From: UBA932 sp031548545
Lineage (GTDB): Bacteria > Bacteroidota > Bacteroidia > Bacteroidales > UBA932
DNA: 64,000 nt
NCBI GenBank assembly: GCA_031548545.1
Contig: JAVBQY010000004.1
Location: 1-64,000 of the forward strand
Reading direction: 5' to 3'
The position numbers and the translations under genes are program-made. This document shows positions 15,391-24,622 of the stretch, piece after piece; the stretch's first letter is position 1; each line of letters opens with the position of its first letter. The notes beneath the pieces were generated by a model. That model saw only the letters and a list, made by a program, of their open reading frames with translations, did not search any database and was not told the DNA's origin.

Positions 15391-17186
15391 GCTTAGAATT
15401 ACTTGCTCCGGCAAGAAACTATGAAATAGGAAAAGCCGCAGTCGATTGCGGCGCCGATGCGGTCTATATTGCCTCACACCGTTTCGGGGCGAGGGCTGCA
15501 GCAGGAAATACGATGGGCGATATTGAACGATTGGTTCAATACGCCCATCGTTATTATGCTAAAGTGTACCTTACGCTGAACACGATACTCTTTGACCATG
15601 AGCTGGAGGAGGCCCGGCAGCTGGTCACTGAGGCGTATCATGCCGGATGCGATGCCGTCATTGTGCAGGATATGGCCCTGTTGGAAATGGGCCTGCCACC
15701 CATTCCGCTGTTCGCCTCCACCCAAACCCACAATACTACACCCGAGAAAGTAAAATTTTTACAGGAGGTGGGTTTCCAACGGGTCATTTTAGCCCGTGAA
15801 TTGTCTCTGGAACAGATGGCTGCCATCCGGGCGGCTACTACGGTACCGCTGGAGTCTTTTGTGCATGGCGCCTTGTGTGTATCTTATAGCGGACAGTGCT
15901 ACCTGAGCCAAGCCGTTACGGGCCGCAGCGCCAACCGTGGTGTCTGCGCCCAGCCTTGCCGCGCTACCTATAACCTGGTTGATGCATCGGGTAAGACCCT
16001 GCTGCGTGAGAAACACCTGCTTTCCCTGCGCGATATGCAACGGAGCGCTGCGCTCCCGGACTTGCTGGCTGCCGGTATAAGCTCTTTCAAAATAGAAGGC
16101 CGGCTGAAAAATGAGGGCTATGTCAAAAATGTAGTCGCCCATTACCGGCAACAACTGGATGCCCTGCTTGATGGTAAGACGTATAAAAAAGCCTCTTCCG
16201 GAACCAGTGTTTACCCCTTTACGCCACAGCCCGGTGCTTCCTTTTCCCGCGGGTTCAGCAGTTATTTTATCCATGGCGAAAGAAGCCGGATGGCCTCTTT
16301 TAATACGGCCAAATCCATAGGGCAGGAGATGGGCCCTGTCACCGCCCTTGGCAACGGATGGATAAGTGTAGACAGCCCCGCCGTCTTGCACAATGCAGAT
16401 GGCCTGTGTTATTTTGACGAACGCGAACAGCTCTGCGGAGCGCAGGTCAACAAAGCCGAAGCCGGAAAACTCTGGCTCAGCAATACAAAGGGCCTACAAC
16501 CGGGCACACTCATTTTCCGTAACCATGACCATGCCTTGGATAAACTGTTGCAACTGCCGGTGGATCGAAAGATAAGCGCCTCCGTGCGCTTTACCGCACA
16601 AGCCGGAAAAGTGGAATTGAGCGTTGTCGATGAGGATGGTGTGGAAGCCTTCTTACAGGCGGAGGGCTGTTATCCCGCCGCCGGGGCGCCCGAGCGTGTG
16701 CTGCAACAGATTGAACAGTCCCTGCAAAAGACCGGCAATACCATCTTTGACTTCCGGGTGACCGCTGTGGATAACGCTGCCGGCTGTTTTTATCCGCTAT
16801 CCGTCCTCAACGGCTGGCGGCGTGAATTGGTAGAACAACTCATGGAGAGGCGGGAAGCCGCCCGTGAAAAAACGGCTTTCAACATCGTCCCCAATGCAAC
16901 ACCCTATCCTTCGGCTGCGCTGGACTACCGGGGCAATGTGGCCAATAAGCTCTCCCGGCAATTTTATAGCCGCCATGGCCTGCACCGTTGCGACCCTTCT
17001 TTTGAGCAAAACCCCGTAGCCAATGCCGAATTGATGCGGACCAGATATTGCCTTAAATATGAAATGGGCTACTGCCCTAAACAGCAGCCCCGGCAAAAAT
17101 TGAATGAGCCGCTTTACTTGTTGAATAACGGGTTGCGGCTGCGTCTTAGCTTCGATTGCTCCCGCTGCGAGATGGTAGTATCCTAA
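15381..17186 (+). CDS. U32 family peptidase-like RNA hydroxylation protein
   Basis: 601 residues with the U32 signature (HGALCVSYSGQCYLSQ around residue 162) and the cysteine set GVCAQPC, plus the extended C-terminal region seen in RlhA (YdcP) rather than the shorter TrhP (YegQ). Those E. coli relatives are needed for hydroxycytidine in 23S rRNA or hydroxyuridine in tRNA, and the peptidase label is historical. Which RNA is the target here is not decidable from sequence. It starts at GTG 15381 overlapping the TPR stop; the conserved LELLAPARN opening follows immediately. Confidence 0.87.
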   Translation: MPIGLELLAPARNYEIGKAAVDCGADAVYIASHRFGARAAAGNTMGDIERLVQYAHRYYAKVYLTLNTILFDHELEEARQLVTEAYHAGCDAVIVQDMALLEMGLPPIPLFASTQTHNTTPEKVKFLQEVGFQRVILARELSLEQMAAIRAATTVPLESFVHGALCVSYSGQCYLSQAVTGRSANRGVCAQPCRATYNLVDASGKTLLREKHLLSLRDMQRSAALPDLLAAGISSFKIEGRLKNEGYVKNVVAHYRQQLDALLDGKTYKKASSGTSVYPFTPQPGASFSRGFSSYFIHGERSRMASFNTAKSIGQEMGPVTALGNGWISVDSPAVLHNADGLCYFDEREQLCGAQVNKAEAGKLWLSNTKGLQPGTLIFRNHDHALDKLLQLPVDRKISASVRFTAQAGKVELSVVDEDGVEAFLQAEGCYPAAGAPERVLQQIEQSLQKTGNTIFDFRVTAVDNAAGCFYPLSVLNGWRRELVEQLMERREAAREKTAFNIVPNATPYPSAALDYRGNVANKLSRQFYSRHGLHRCDPSFEQNPVANAELMRTRYCLKYEMGYCPKQQPRQKLNEPLYLLNNGLRLRLSFDCSRCEMVVS

Positions 17187-17192
17187 ATTTTG

Positions 17193-17200
17193 TATCTTTG
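17193..17200 (+). promoter_or_regulatory. -7 box of holB, three bases from the start codon
   Basis: TATCTTTG ends three bases before the ATG at 17204, so transcription would begin at or next to the start codon. It lies just after the U32 stop. Confidence 0.5.
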
Positions 17201-17203
17201 TAT

Positions 17204-18337
17204 ATGCAATTTCAATCGGTCATAGGTCAAGAGGCGTTAAAAGCCAAATTAATACAAACTATCAGAGAGGGGCGCATAAGCCATGCCCAGCTCTTTTGGG
17301 GCGCTGAGGGCTCCGGCAATCTGCCGCTGGCGCTGGCCTATGCCCAGTACCTGAACTGCGCCAACCGGACAGAGACGGATTCCTGCGGCCTTTGCCCCTC
17401 CTGCAATAAAATCCAGAAACTGATCCACCCCGACCTGCATTTTGCCGTGCCGGTCAACAGTACCAAATCCGTGCCGGCCGACAAAAAGCCCATTACCGAC
17501 CATTTTCTGCCCCAATGGCGGGAAGCCTTGATCGCCAACCCTTACCTTACGGAGGCCGGTTGGTATGCGGCCATGGACCTGGATAACAAGCAAGGCCGTA
17601 TCAGTGTGTATGAAGCCAATCGTATTATTGAAAAATTAAACTTCAAAGCCTTTGAGTCGGAATACAAAATCCTCCTCCTCTGGTTGCCCGAGCGGATGGG
17701 CGCCGAAGGCGCCAACCGCCTGCTGAAGCTCGTGGAAGAGCCGCCCGACAAAACGGTCTTTCTCCTTGTTTGTGAGGATCCCAACCGGGTCATCAAAACC
17801 ATACTCTCGCGCGCCATGCCGGTGCGGGTGCCGCCTATTGCCGAGGCGGATATCTGCAGGGCCCTGGAGCAACGTGCGCAGGTAGCCGCTCCTTTGGCAG
17901 CAAAAGTAGCCCGCCTTTCCGAAGGCAGTTACAGCCGCGCCCTTGAACTCTTGCAGAGTGACAGTGAGAAGAGCGAATATTTCGAATGGTTTACCTTCAT
18001 GATGCGTAATGCCTATGCGGGTAACTTCCTGGACCTGCTGGACTGGCTCGACGAGCTCTCCAAGGCCGGCCGCGAACGGCAGAAGAATTTCCTGCTCTAC
18101 GCCCAGCAAATGTTGCGCGAAAGCTATATGTTCAACCGTGGCGCTGAGAAAGCCGTATACCTGATGGGGGAAGAAGAGTCCTTCGCCCATAAATTTTCTC
18201 CCTTTGTAAATGAGCGCAATGCCGAGGAATTGCTCCGGCAGTTGAACCTGGCCTTCGGACATATCGGGCAAAACGGCAACCCCACCATGGTTTTTACCGA
18301 CATGTTTCTGCAAATCGGGCGCCTGCTGCGCAAGTAG
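17204..18337 (+). CDS. holB: DNA polymerase III delta' subunit
   Basis: 377 residues of a clamp-loader AAA+ subunit. The N-terminus (VIGQEALKAKL, HAQLFWGAEGSG) has a P-loop whose lysine is missing (GSGN), as expected for the non-hydrolysing delta' subunit. A zinc module follows (Cys before TDSCGLCPSC near residue 60). The C-terminal region carries the helical collar domain. I chose the ATG at 17204; an in-frame upstream TTG at 17156 would overlap the U32 gene and the promoter. ERAGAxx-type sensor sequence MGAEGANRLLKLVEEPP is conserved. Confidence 0.9.
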   Translation: MQFQSVIGQEALKAKLIQTIREGRISHAQLFWGAEGSGNLPLALAYAQYLNCANRTETDSCGLCPSCNKIQKLIHPDLHFAVPVNSTKSVPADKKPITDHFLPQWREALIANPYLTEAGWYAAMDLDNKQGRISVYEANRIIEKLNFKAFESEYKILLLWLPERMGAEGANRLLKLVEEPPDKTVFLLVCEDPNRVIKTILSRAMPVRVPPIAEADICRALEQRAQVAAPLAAKVARLSEGSYSRALELLQSDSEKSEYFEWFTFMMRNAYAGNFLDLLDWLDELSKAGRERQKNFLLYAQQMLRESYMFNRGAEKAVYLMGEEESFAHKFSPFVNERNAEELLRQLNLAFGHIGQNGNPTMVFTDMFLQIGRLLRK

Positions 18338-18400
18338 CTGAAATATCCTTTCGCCTGCACCTTTTCATCTTGTACCCTATGTCTTTTGACTTCTTTTTAT

Positions 18401-18408
18401 TAACTTTG
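18401..18408 (+). promoter_or_regulatory. -7 box of ftsX
   Basis: TAACTTTG ends eight bases before the ATG at 18417, predicting a leader of only a few bases. Confidence 0.5.
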
Positions 18409-18416
18409 CAGGTCAT

Positions 18417-19295
18417 ATGGCAAAACGAGAACAAAATATTACCTGGCGGCGGATGGTGAGCTCTTACCTCTCGGCCGTGATCAGCATCTCACTGGTGCTT
18501 TTCCTGCTGGGCGCTTCGGGTATATTATTGATCAACGCCCACCGCCTCTCGGTGTATTTCAAAGAAAACATCGCCCTTACCATTATCCTTGACGAGACTA
18601 CTACCGAGGCGGATGCCGCCTGGGTGCGCAAGCAGCTGGATGCCGCTCCCTATGTCCGCGAGACCAAATACGTGACCAAAGAACAGGCTGCCGAAGAAAT
18701 GAAAGCCCTGCTGGGTTCGGATTTTATGGAAGTTTTTGATTTTAATCCCCTTCCCCTGGCTGTGGAAGCCAAATTGAAGGCCCAGTATGCCGAGGTGGAC
18801 AGTGTCACAAAGATCGAAAAATCCCTTTCGGCCATTCCCCATATCCGCGAAATCAGCTACCAGCGTTCGTTGATAGAACTGGTCAATAAAAATATACAAA
18901 AAATAGGCTTGGTTATGCTGGTATTCATCGGCCTGATGTTGTTCATCGCCCTGGTGCTCATCAACAACACCATCCGCCTGAGTGTTTATTCCCGCCGTTT
19001 TATCATCAATACCATGCGGCTGGTCGGGGCGACCCGCTGGTTTATTACCCGGCCTTTCCTCCTGCGCAGCCTGTGGCAGGGCATACTTTCCGGCGTTATC
19101 GCCCTCTTGTTGCTCTCCGGCGTGTTATATGTCCTGCAGAACGAATTTGGGGAAATTATGGGTTTCATTGATACCCAACTCCTCCTGATCCTCTTTACCG
19201 GCATTATCCTCCTGGGCATGCTCATCAGTTTTATTTCCACCTTCTTTGCCGTTCATAAATTCGTACGCATAGATACCGACCGATTATATTTGTAA
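18417..19295 (+). CDS. ftsX: Cell division protein FtsX
   Basis: 292 residues with the FtsX layout: a first membrane helix at about 20-42, an extracytoplasmic domain to about 165, then three C-terminal helices of the FtsX permease domain (about 170-190, 222-245, 255-280). With the ATPase FtsE it controls septal peptidoglycan hydrolysis. ftsE is not adjacent. It begins an operon ftsX-DUF3098-uppP-cysS with gaps of 5-20 bases. Confidence 0.93.
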   Translation: MAKREQNITWRRMVSSYLSAVISISLVLFLLGASGILLINAHRLSVYFKENIALTIILDETTTEADAAWVRKQLDAAPYVRETKYVTKEQAAEEMKALLGSDFMEVFDFNPLPLAVEAKLKAQYAEVDSVTKIEKSLSAIPHIREISYQRSLIELVNKNIQKIGLVMLVFIGLMLFIALVLINNTIRLSVYSRRFIINTMRLVGATRWFITRPFLLRSLWQGILSGVIALLLLSGVLYVLQNEFGEIMGFIDTQLLLILFTGIILLGMLISFISTFFAVHKFVRIDTDRLYL

Positions 19296-19314
19296 ACATT
19301 CTAATCCCGACCAT

Positions 19315-19605
19315 ATGGCCACACCAATCGCTAAAAAAACAAGCGCCGCTTCTTCCAAAAAAGGAACAGAACCGGTTAAAAACTTTGTATTGACCAAAGA
19401 AAATTATAAACTCATTGCCATCGGTTTTGCAGTGATGATATTGGGTTATATCCTGATGATGGGTGGCGGCAGCGATGACCCCAATGTATTCAAAGCCGAT
19501 GAACTCTTTAGCTTCCGGCGTATCACCCTGGCGCCAATCCTCATTGTCGGCGGTTTCCTCTTTGAGATTTACGCCATCATGAAAAAGCCCAAAACGAAGG
19601 AATAA
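19315..19605 (+). CDS. DUF3098 membrane protein
   Basis: A 96-residue protein with a Lys/Ala/Ser-rich cytoplasmic tail and two hydrophobic helices (about 35-52 and 74-90) separated by a Gly/Asp loop (MMGGGSDDPN). It matches the Bacteroidota DUF3098 family, which is regularly found between ftsX and uppP, suggesting an envelope or division role. The function is unknown. Confidence 0.88.
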   Translation: MATPIAKKTSAASSKKGTEPVKNFVLTKENYKLIAIGFAVMILGYILMMGGGSDDPNVFKADELFSFRRITLAPILIVGGFLFEIYAIMKKPKTKE

Positions 19606-19613
19606 TCTGTTCT

Positions 19614-20408
19614 ATGAATTTATTTGATGCCATTCTCCTTGCCATAGTAGAAGGAATTACCGAGTTTTTGCCCATATCATCGACCGGACATATGATTATT
19701 GCCGGCCAGCTACTGGGCATTGAGAACAGCGATTTTGTAAAAGCCTTTGAAGTCATTATTCAATTTGGAGCCATTCTGTCCGTCTTGGTGCTATACTGGC
19801 GTCGTTTTTTACAAAGCCTGAACTTCTATGTTAAGTTGTTTGTAGCTGTGATCCCGGCGCTGCTCTTCGGGTTCTTATTTAGTGATTATATTGATCAGTT
19901 GCTGGAGAGCGTAGAGGTGGTCGCCGTGATGTTGATTGCCGGTGGCATCCTCATGCTCTTTGTCGACAAGTGGTTTAATAAAGCCGATCAAGACCAGACG
20001 GTGACCATCCGTAAAGGTTTTCTGATAGGATTGGCCCAATGTGTGGCGATGATTCCGGGGGTATCACGTTCGATGGCCAGTATTGTCGGGGGGATGGCCC
20101 AGGGGCTGAACCGTAAAACAGCCGCAGAATTTTCATTCTTCCTGGCTGTTCCTACCATGGCCGCCGCATCGGGCTATAAAGTGTTGAAATTATTTATGCA
20201 GCCCGGCGGATTGGATTTACTGGCCGACAATCTGCTTGTCCTGCTGCTGGGCAACCTGGTGGCTTTCATTGTAGCCATATTGGCCATCAAAGGCTTTATA
20301 AGTTTTTTAACTAAATATGGCTTTAAACTATTTGGTATTTATCGTATAATAATAGGCCTTGTTATTCTGGTCCTGTTATTTTGCGGCGTTGAATTAAGCA
20401 TAGTATAA
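19614..20408 (+). CDS. uppP: Undecaprenyl-diphosphatase UppP
   Basis: The 264-residue integral membrane enzyme recycles undecaprenyl diphosphate for peptidoglycan synthesis and its overproduction gives bacitracin resistance. Both signature motifs are present: EGITEFLPISSTGHM near residue 12 and PGVSRSMASI near residue 148, with about seven to eight hydrophobic segments. It lies eight bases after DUF3098 and five bases before cysS. Confidence 0.95.
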   Translation: MNLFDAILLAIVEGITEFLPISSTGHMIIAGQLLGIENSDFVKAFEVIIQFGAILSVLVLYWRRFLQSLNFYVKLFVAVIPALLFGFLFSDYIDQLLESVEVVAVMLIAGGILMLFVDKWFNKADQDQTVTIRKGFLIGLAQCVAMIPGVSRSMASIVGGMAQGLNRKTAAEFSFFLAVPTMAAASGYKVLKLFMQPGGLDLLADNLLVLLLGNLVAFIVAILAIKGFISFLTKYGFKLFGIYRIIIGLVILVLLFCGVELSIV

Positions 20409-20413
20409 CCTTT

Positions 20414-21886
20414 ATGAAACCGTTCTATATCTACAATACCCTTTCCCGCAAGAAAGAAGAATTTAAACCCTTGGTGGAAGCCCATGCCGGCGTTTATGTC
20501 TGCGGCCCCACCGTCTATGGCGATCCGCACCTGGGGCATGCCCGCTCGGCCATTACCTTTGATGTGCTGACCCGCTACCTGCGCCACTTAGGGTACAAAG
20601 TACGCTATGTCCGTAATATCACCGATGTAGGCCATCTGGAGAACGATGCGGACAGCGGCGACGACAAGATTGCCAAGAAAGCCCGGCTCGAACAATTGGA
20701 GCCTATGGAGGTGGTGCAATACTACACCAACCGTTACCATGACTTCATGCACGCCCTGAACGTATTGCCGCCCAGCATTGAACCTCACGCCTCCGGCCAT
20801 ATCATTGAACAAATAGAAATGATCAAAACCATCCTGGACCATGGTTTTGCTTATATAGAAAACGGCTCTGTCTATTTTGACGTCGCCAAATACAACCAGT
20901 CACACGTGTACGGCAAACTCTCCGGCCGTGTCCTGGATGACATGCAGTCCAATACCCGCGAACTTGACGGACAAACGGACAAACACAATCCCTTTGACTT
21001 TGCACTCTGGAAAAAAGCCTCACCCGAACATATCATGCGCTGGCCCTCTCCCTGGAGTGACGGTTTCCCCGGCTGGCATCTCGAGTGCTCGGCCATGAGC
21101 ACCAAATACCTCGGCGACACCTTTGACATTCACGGCGGCGGCATGGACCTGCTTTTTCCGCACCATGAATGCGAGATAGCCCAAAGCGTAGCCGCACAAG
21201 GCCATGAGGCGGCCCGCTACTGGATGCACAATAACATGATCACCAATAATGGGCAGAAGATGGGCAAGTCCCTGGGGAACTTCATCACCCTTGAAGAAAT
21301 GTTCGCCGGTAGCCATAAGCTCCTGGCCCAGGCCTATACGCCCATGACCGTACGTTTCTTCATCCTCCAGGCGCACTACAGCAGTACGCTGGACTTTAGC
21401 AATGAGGCCATGCAAGCGGCCGAAAAAGTGCTGAAACGTATACTGGAAGCCGTGACTACGCTCAACAAACTGGCGCCTGCCGCCACTTCCACCCGCGAGA
21501 ACGAAATCCCGGCCATCATTGAAAAATGCTATGCGGCATTGAGTGATGATTTGAATACCTCTTTGGCTATAGCCCACCTGCAAGAGGCTGTGCGTATCAT
21601 CAACTCCGCCAACGACAAAAAAGACAGCCTGACGGCCACCGATATAGACCGCCTGAAACAATTGTTCTCCGGCCTGCTTTTTGACTCCCTGGGCATTGCC
21701 GCCGAACAGCAACAATCCGGCAATACCGCCCTGCTCGACGGGGTGGTCAATATGGTGCTGGATGTACGCCGACAGGCCAAGGCCAACAAGGATTTTGCCA
21801 CCAGCGACAAGATTCGCGATGAACTCGTGAAATTGGGTATTGTGGTGAAAGACACCAAGGACGGCAGCAGCTGGACCCTGGCATAA
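20414..21886 (+). CDS. cysS: Cysteinyl-tRNA synthetase
   Basis: A 490-residue class I synthetase with the HIGH-type motif HLGHAR (about residue 41), zinc ligands in YVCGPTVYG, LECSAMS and HHECEIAQS, and the KMSKS-type motif KMGKSLGN (about residue 280). The C-terminal DALR helical domain is complete. In many Bacteroidota truB follows uppP; here cysS takes that place and truB is elsewhere in the window. Confidence 0.96.
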   Translation: MKPFYIYNTLSRKKEEFKPLVEAHAGVYVCGPTVYGDPHLGHARSAITFDVLTRYLRHLGYKVRYVRNITDVGHLENDADSGDDKIAKKARLEQLEPMEVVQYYTNRYHDFMHALNVLPPSIEPHASGHIIEQIEMIKTILDHGFAYIENGSVYFDVAKYNQSHVYGKLSGRVLDDMQSNTRELDGQTDKHNPFDFALWKKASPEHIMRWPSPWSDGFPGWHLECSAMSTKYLGDTFDIHGGGMDLLFPHHECEIAQSVAAQGHEAARYWMHNNMITNNGQKMGKSLGNFITLEEMFAGSHKLLAQAYTPMTVRFFILQAHYSSTLDFSNEAMQAAEKVLKRILEAVTTLNKLAPAATSTRENEIPAIIEKCYAALSDDLNTSLAIAHLQEAVRIINSANDKKDSLTATDIDRLKQLFSGLLFDSLGIAAEQQQSGNTALLDGVVNMVLDVRRQAKANKDFATSDKIRDELVKLGIVVKDTKDGSSWTLA

Positions 21887-21891
21887 AATCA

Positions 21892-23382
21892 CTAATTTTT
21901 TTTCACTAATTTTAGAAATGTTATTCCTCGTTTCGTTATCCTGAATTTTTGGTCGGGATGATTTACGTTTTCCGGAATGGTTCGTTCTATCAGCCTATCC
22001 TCAATCAATTTCGATAAGACTTTGTTCAATTGACCTGAAATTTGCTTCTGTCCTAATGTTACTGAAACTTCTTGTCGGGAAAGAGGGGCCTCAATAACTT
22101 TTGTAAGTACATCTGAATACAATGTGCTACTACGCAGCTCTTGCTGTAGCTCTTGCTGTAACTCTTGCTGTAACTCTTGCTGTAACTCTTGCTGTAACTC
22201 TTGCTGTAACTCTTGCTCAGCTATATAAGCTAACTTTACAAACTGTATTTGGAATGACAAACCGACTTCTTTCCAACGGAAGTCAATCTGAGGGTAATCT
22301 TTTAATTCATCAGCTATAAGCTTTAATCCGTTTCCCCATTGGTCAATAATTCCCAGTCGCTTAAAGACCTGTGCTATAATCTTATTCCGTGCATCACTCT
22401 GGCGACTTTCCATTGCGGCATAGTCAATTGAAGGGGGCAAAAGCCCCGGGCTGGTTATTTCAATCATATCGTCATAAACAGCGACTTTCACATCCTTTCC
22501 GGTAAGTGAGTAATCCCGATGTACTATGGCATTGCGAATGGCTTCCCTTATTGCTTTTATAGGATACTCCCAGCGGGGCACTGTGTACACTCCTTCGATT
22601 GTGGCTCCTTTGTTTATATGTCGCAGTATAAAATTATAGGCCTCCTCCGCCTGCATCGAAATATTGGAATATATGCTTTTTTGATCTATAAATTCCTCTG
22701 AACCTGTTCCTTTAAACCGGGCACACTCAACTTTAGCGTAATGAAATATTGAGTTGCGAAGCGCATCATCCGAAAGCAATACCAAAGCGATAGTCGGATA
22801 TGCTACTCCTTGAATCTCCTTTGTTAGTTCAAGTTTTCGTAGCGTTTGATTATCAAGGTCCTCTCCTGTTTTGTCTTTGTATTCTTTTTGAAAATTGTTG
22901 ATGTTCAAATCGCTTGCTAACTTATCCATTATCAGTTCACTGTCAAACGAAATATTCCGTTTGCGGCGCTCCAATTCGGCAATGATTGTTTCGTCTGCCT
23001 GCCTGTTGGATGATCCGACGCGAATGTAGGTCCCTTGCCGTTTACCCTTCTCTTTTAGATAATAAGGTGGCATACTCCCCCGGTAAATTAATACACGGAT
23101 GATGTGTTTCTCTTCGTCTGTAAGGAATGTAATTTCCGGGAGTATTGCCGGATAACAGCGATCAAATATAATATTGCTGATTTGTTCTTCCAATGCTACC
23201 AGCTCTTCTTCGTGTAGTCCTGTAATTTTCCGGGGAGTATTCTTTATACCAATGTATAATTCCCCTCCGGCATCGTTGGCAAATGCTATTATTGTCTTTG
23301 CAAGTTCAGCACGTTCTGGTAGAATCTCTTTGAACTCTAACCGGCGGCCTTCAGGCTGTTTTATGATATTATTAATATTCAT
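21892..23382 (-). CDS. Schlafen/AlbA_2 ATP-binding protein with ELQQ repeats
   Basis: A 496-residue protein. The N-terminal AlbA_2 domain has LEFKE and FANDAGGELYIGI (residues about 12-50), followed by an HATPase_c_4 region with EAIRNAIVHRDY and ITSPGLLPP (about 285-330). After it comes a Glu-Leu-Gln-Gln tandem repeat (about 395-420) and a C-terminal winged-helix domain. Members are predicted transcriptional regulators or RNA/DNA-acting ATPases, often on mobile DNA. I chose ATG 23382 over an in-frame TTG at 23409. The gene is more AT-rich than its neighbours, which suggests transfer. It converges with cysS with a five-base gap. A fragment of a relative lies at 58008-58505. Confidence 0.85.
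   Translation of the reverse strand: MNINNIIKQPEGRRLEFKEILPERAELAKTIIAFANDAGGELYIGIKNTPRKITGLHEEELVALEEQISNIIFDRCYPAILPEITFLTDEEKHIIRVLIYRGSMPPYYLKEKGKRQGTYIRVGSSNRQADETIIAELERRKRNISFDSELIMDKLASDLNINNFQKEYKDKTGEDLDNQTLRKLELTKEIQGVAYPTIALVLLSDDALRNSIFHYAKVECARFKGTGSEEFIDQKSIYSNISMQAEEAYNFILRHINKGATIEGVYTVPRWEYPIKAIREAIRNAIVHRDYSLTGKDVKVAVYDDMIEITSPGLLPPSIDYAAMESRQSDARNKIIAQVFKRLGIIDQWGNGLKLIADELKDYPQIDFRWKEVGLSFQIQFVKLAYIAEQELQQELQQELQQELQQELQQELQQELRSSTLYSDVLTKVIEAPLSRQEVSVTLGQKQISGQLNKVLSKLIEDRLIERTIPENVNHPDQKFRITKRGITFLKLVKKN
22138..22217. repeat. 12-base tandem repeat, six full units
   Basis: CTCTTGCTGTAA (first unit ending TAG) is repeated six times plus eight bases, within the AlbA_2 gene. 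In the minus-strand frame each unit encodes Gln-Gln-Glu-Leu in register, so gain or loss of a unit changes the linker by four residues and keeps the frame. Confidence 0.95.
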
Positions 23383-23469
23383 GTTATTGCAGATTAAAGT
23401 TTCCGGCAATAGTTGGTTACGAACGATTGCAGCGCTGTTCCGCTTATATCAGGGATTATTCTTCTATCC

Positions 23470-24573
23470 CTATACATTAAACCTGAAGTGCATGATGTCG
23501 CCATCCTGCACTACATACTCCTTGCCCTCAATGCTTAATTTGCCGGCGTCGCGGCAGGCGGACTCTGAACCTAAGCGGATGTAGTCCTCATATTTGATGA
23601 CCTCGGCGCGGATGAAGCCTTTTTCAAAGTCGGTGTGGATCACGCCTGCGGCCTGCGGGGCTTTGGCTCCCTTTACATAGGTCCAGGCGCGTACCTCCTT
23701 GACTCCGGCGGTGAAGTAGGTTTCCAGCTCCAGCAGCTTGTAGGCGGCGTGGATCAGGCGCACTACGCCGGATTCTTCGAGCCCCATTTCCTGCAGGAAT
23801 TCCTGGCGTTCTTCATAGGTTTCCAATTCGGAGATTTCCGATTCGGTTTTGGCGGCGACGATGAGGATCTCGGCCTGTTCGTCTTTAGTGGCCTCTCGTA
23901 CCTGTTCCACATATTGATTACCGGTAATGGCCGACGCTTCGTCTACATTACACACGTACAATACGGGTTTGCCGGTGAGCAGGAACAATTCGCGGGCGGT
24001 CTTGCGGTCGTCGGCATTGTCGAAGGTCACGGTGCGGGCAGACTTGCCCTGTACCAGCGCTTCTTTATAACGGATCAAAATCTCATATAAACGCTGTGCC
24101 GCCTTGTCGCCTCCTGTTTTCGCCTGTTTCTGTACCTTGCTGATGCGGCTTTCTACCGTTTCCAGGTCTTTGAGCTGTAATTCGGTGTCTATGATTTCCT
24201 TGTCGCGTACCGGATTTACGGAGCCGTCAACATGGATCACATTGTCGTCATTGAAACAACGCAACACGTGCAGTATGGCGTCGGTTTCGCGGATATTGGC
24301 CAGGAACTGGTTGCCTAAGCCTTCGCCCTTGCTGGCGCCTTTTACCAGGCCGGCAATGTCTACAATTTCCACCGTAGTGGGTTGTACCGCCTGCGGTTTT
24401 ACTATTTTTGACAGTTCTTCGAGCCGTTTGTCGGGAACGGTGATTACCCCCACATTGGGTTCAATGGTGCAGAACGGAAAGTTGGCCGCCTGCGCCTTGG
24501 CATTACTTAAACAATTAAAGAGCGTTGATTTACCTACATTGGGAAGTCCCACAATACCACATTGGAGCGCCAT
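23470..24573 (-). CDS. ychF: Ribosome-binding ATPase YchF (Obg family)
   Basis: 367 residues: P-loop GLPNVGKSTLFN at about 7-18, switch motif DIAGLVKGASKGEGLGN near 70, an inserted coiled coil at about 130-200 and a C-terminal TGS domain ending VVQDGDIMHFRFNV. The protein prefers ATP over GTP in characterised members and binds ribosomes. It is cytoplasmic, about the usual length, with the ATG at 24573 directly at the conserved start. Confidence 0.96.
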   Translation of the reverse strand: MALQCGIVGLPNVGKSTLFNCLSNAKAQAANFPFCTIEPNVGVITVPDKRLEELSKIVKPQAVQPTTVEIVDIAGLVKGASKGEGLGNQFLANIRETDAILHVLRCFNDDNVIHVDGSVNPVRDKEIIDTELQLKDLETVESRISKVQKQAKTGGDKAAQRLYEILIRYKEALVQGKSARTVTFDNADDRKTARELFLLTGKPVLYVCNVDEASAITGNQYVEQVREATKDEQAEILIVAAKTESEISELETYEERQEFLQEMGLEESGVVRLIHAAYKLLELETYFTAGVKEVRAWTYVKGAKAPQAAGVIHTDFEKGFIRAEVIKYEDYIRLGSESACRDAGKLSIEGKEYVVQDGDIMHFRFNV

Positions 24574-24622
24574 ATATCAATTACGAATTAAAAATTAAAA
24601 AAATATCAGATCTCTTAGTCCC

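Noticed and set aside
21020..21892. 290-codon minus-strand frame opposite cysS
   Set aside because: cysS is certain here; the antisense frame is a codon-bias artefact.
22138..22217. CRISPR-like array
   Set aside because: Units are 12 bases without spacers and encode an in-frame peptide repeat; no CRISPR array or cas gene is seen anywhere in the window.
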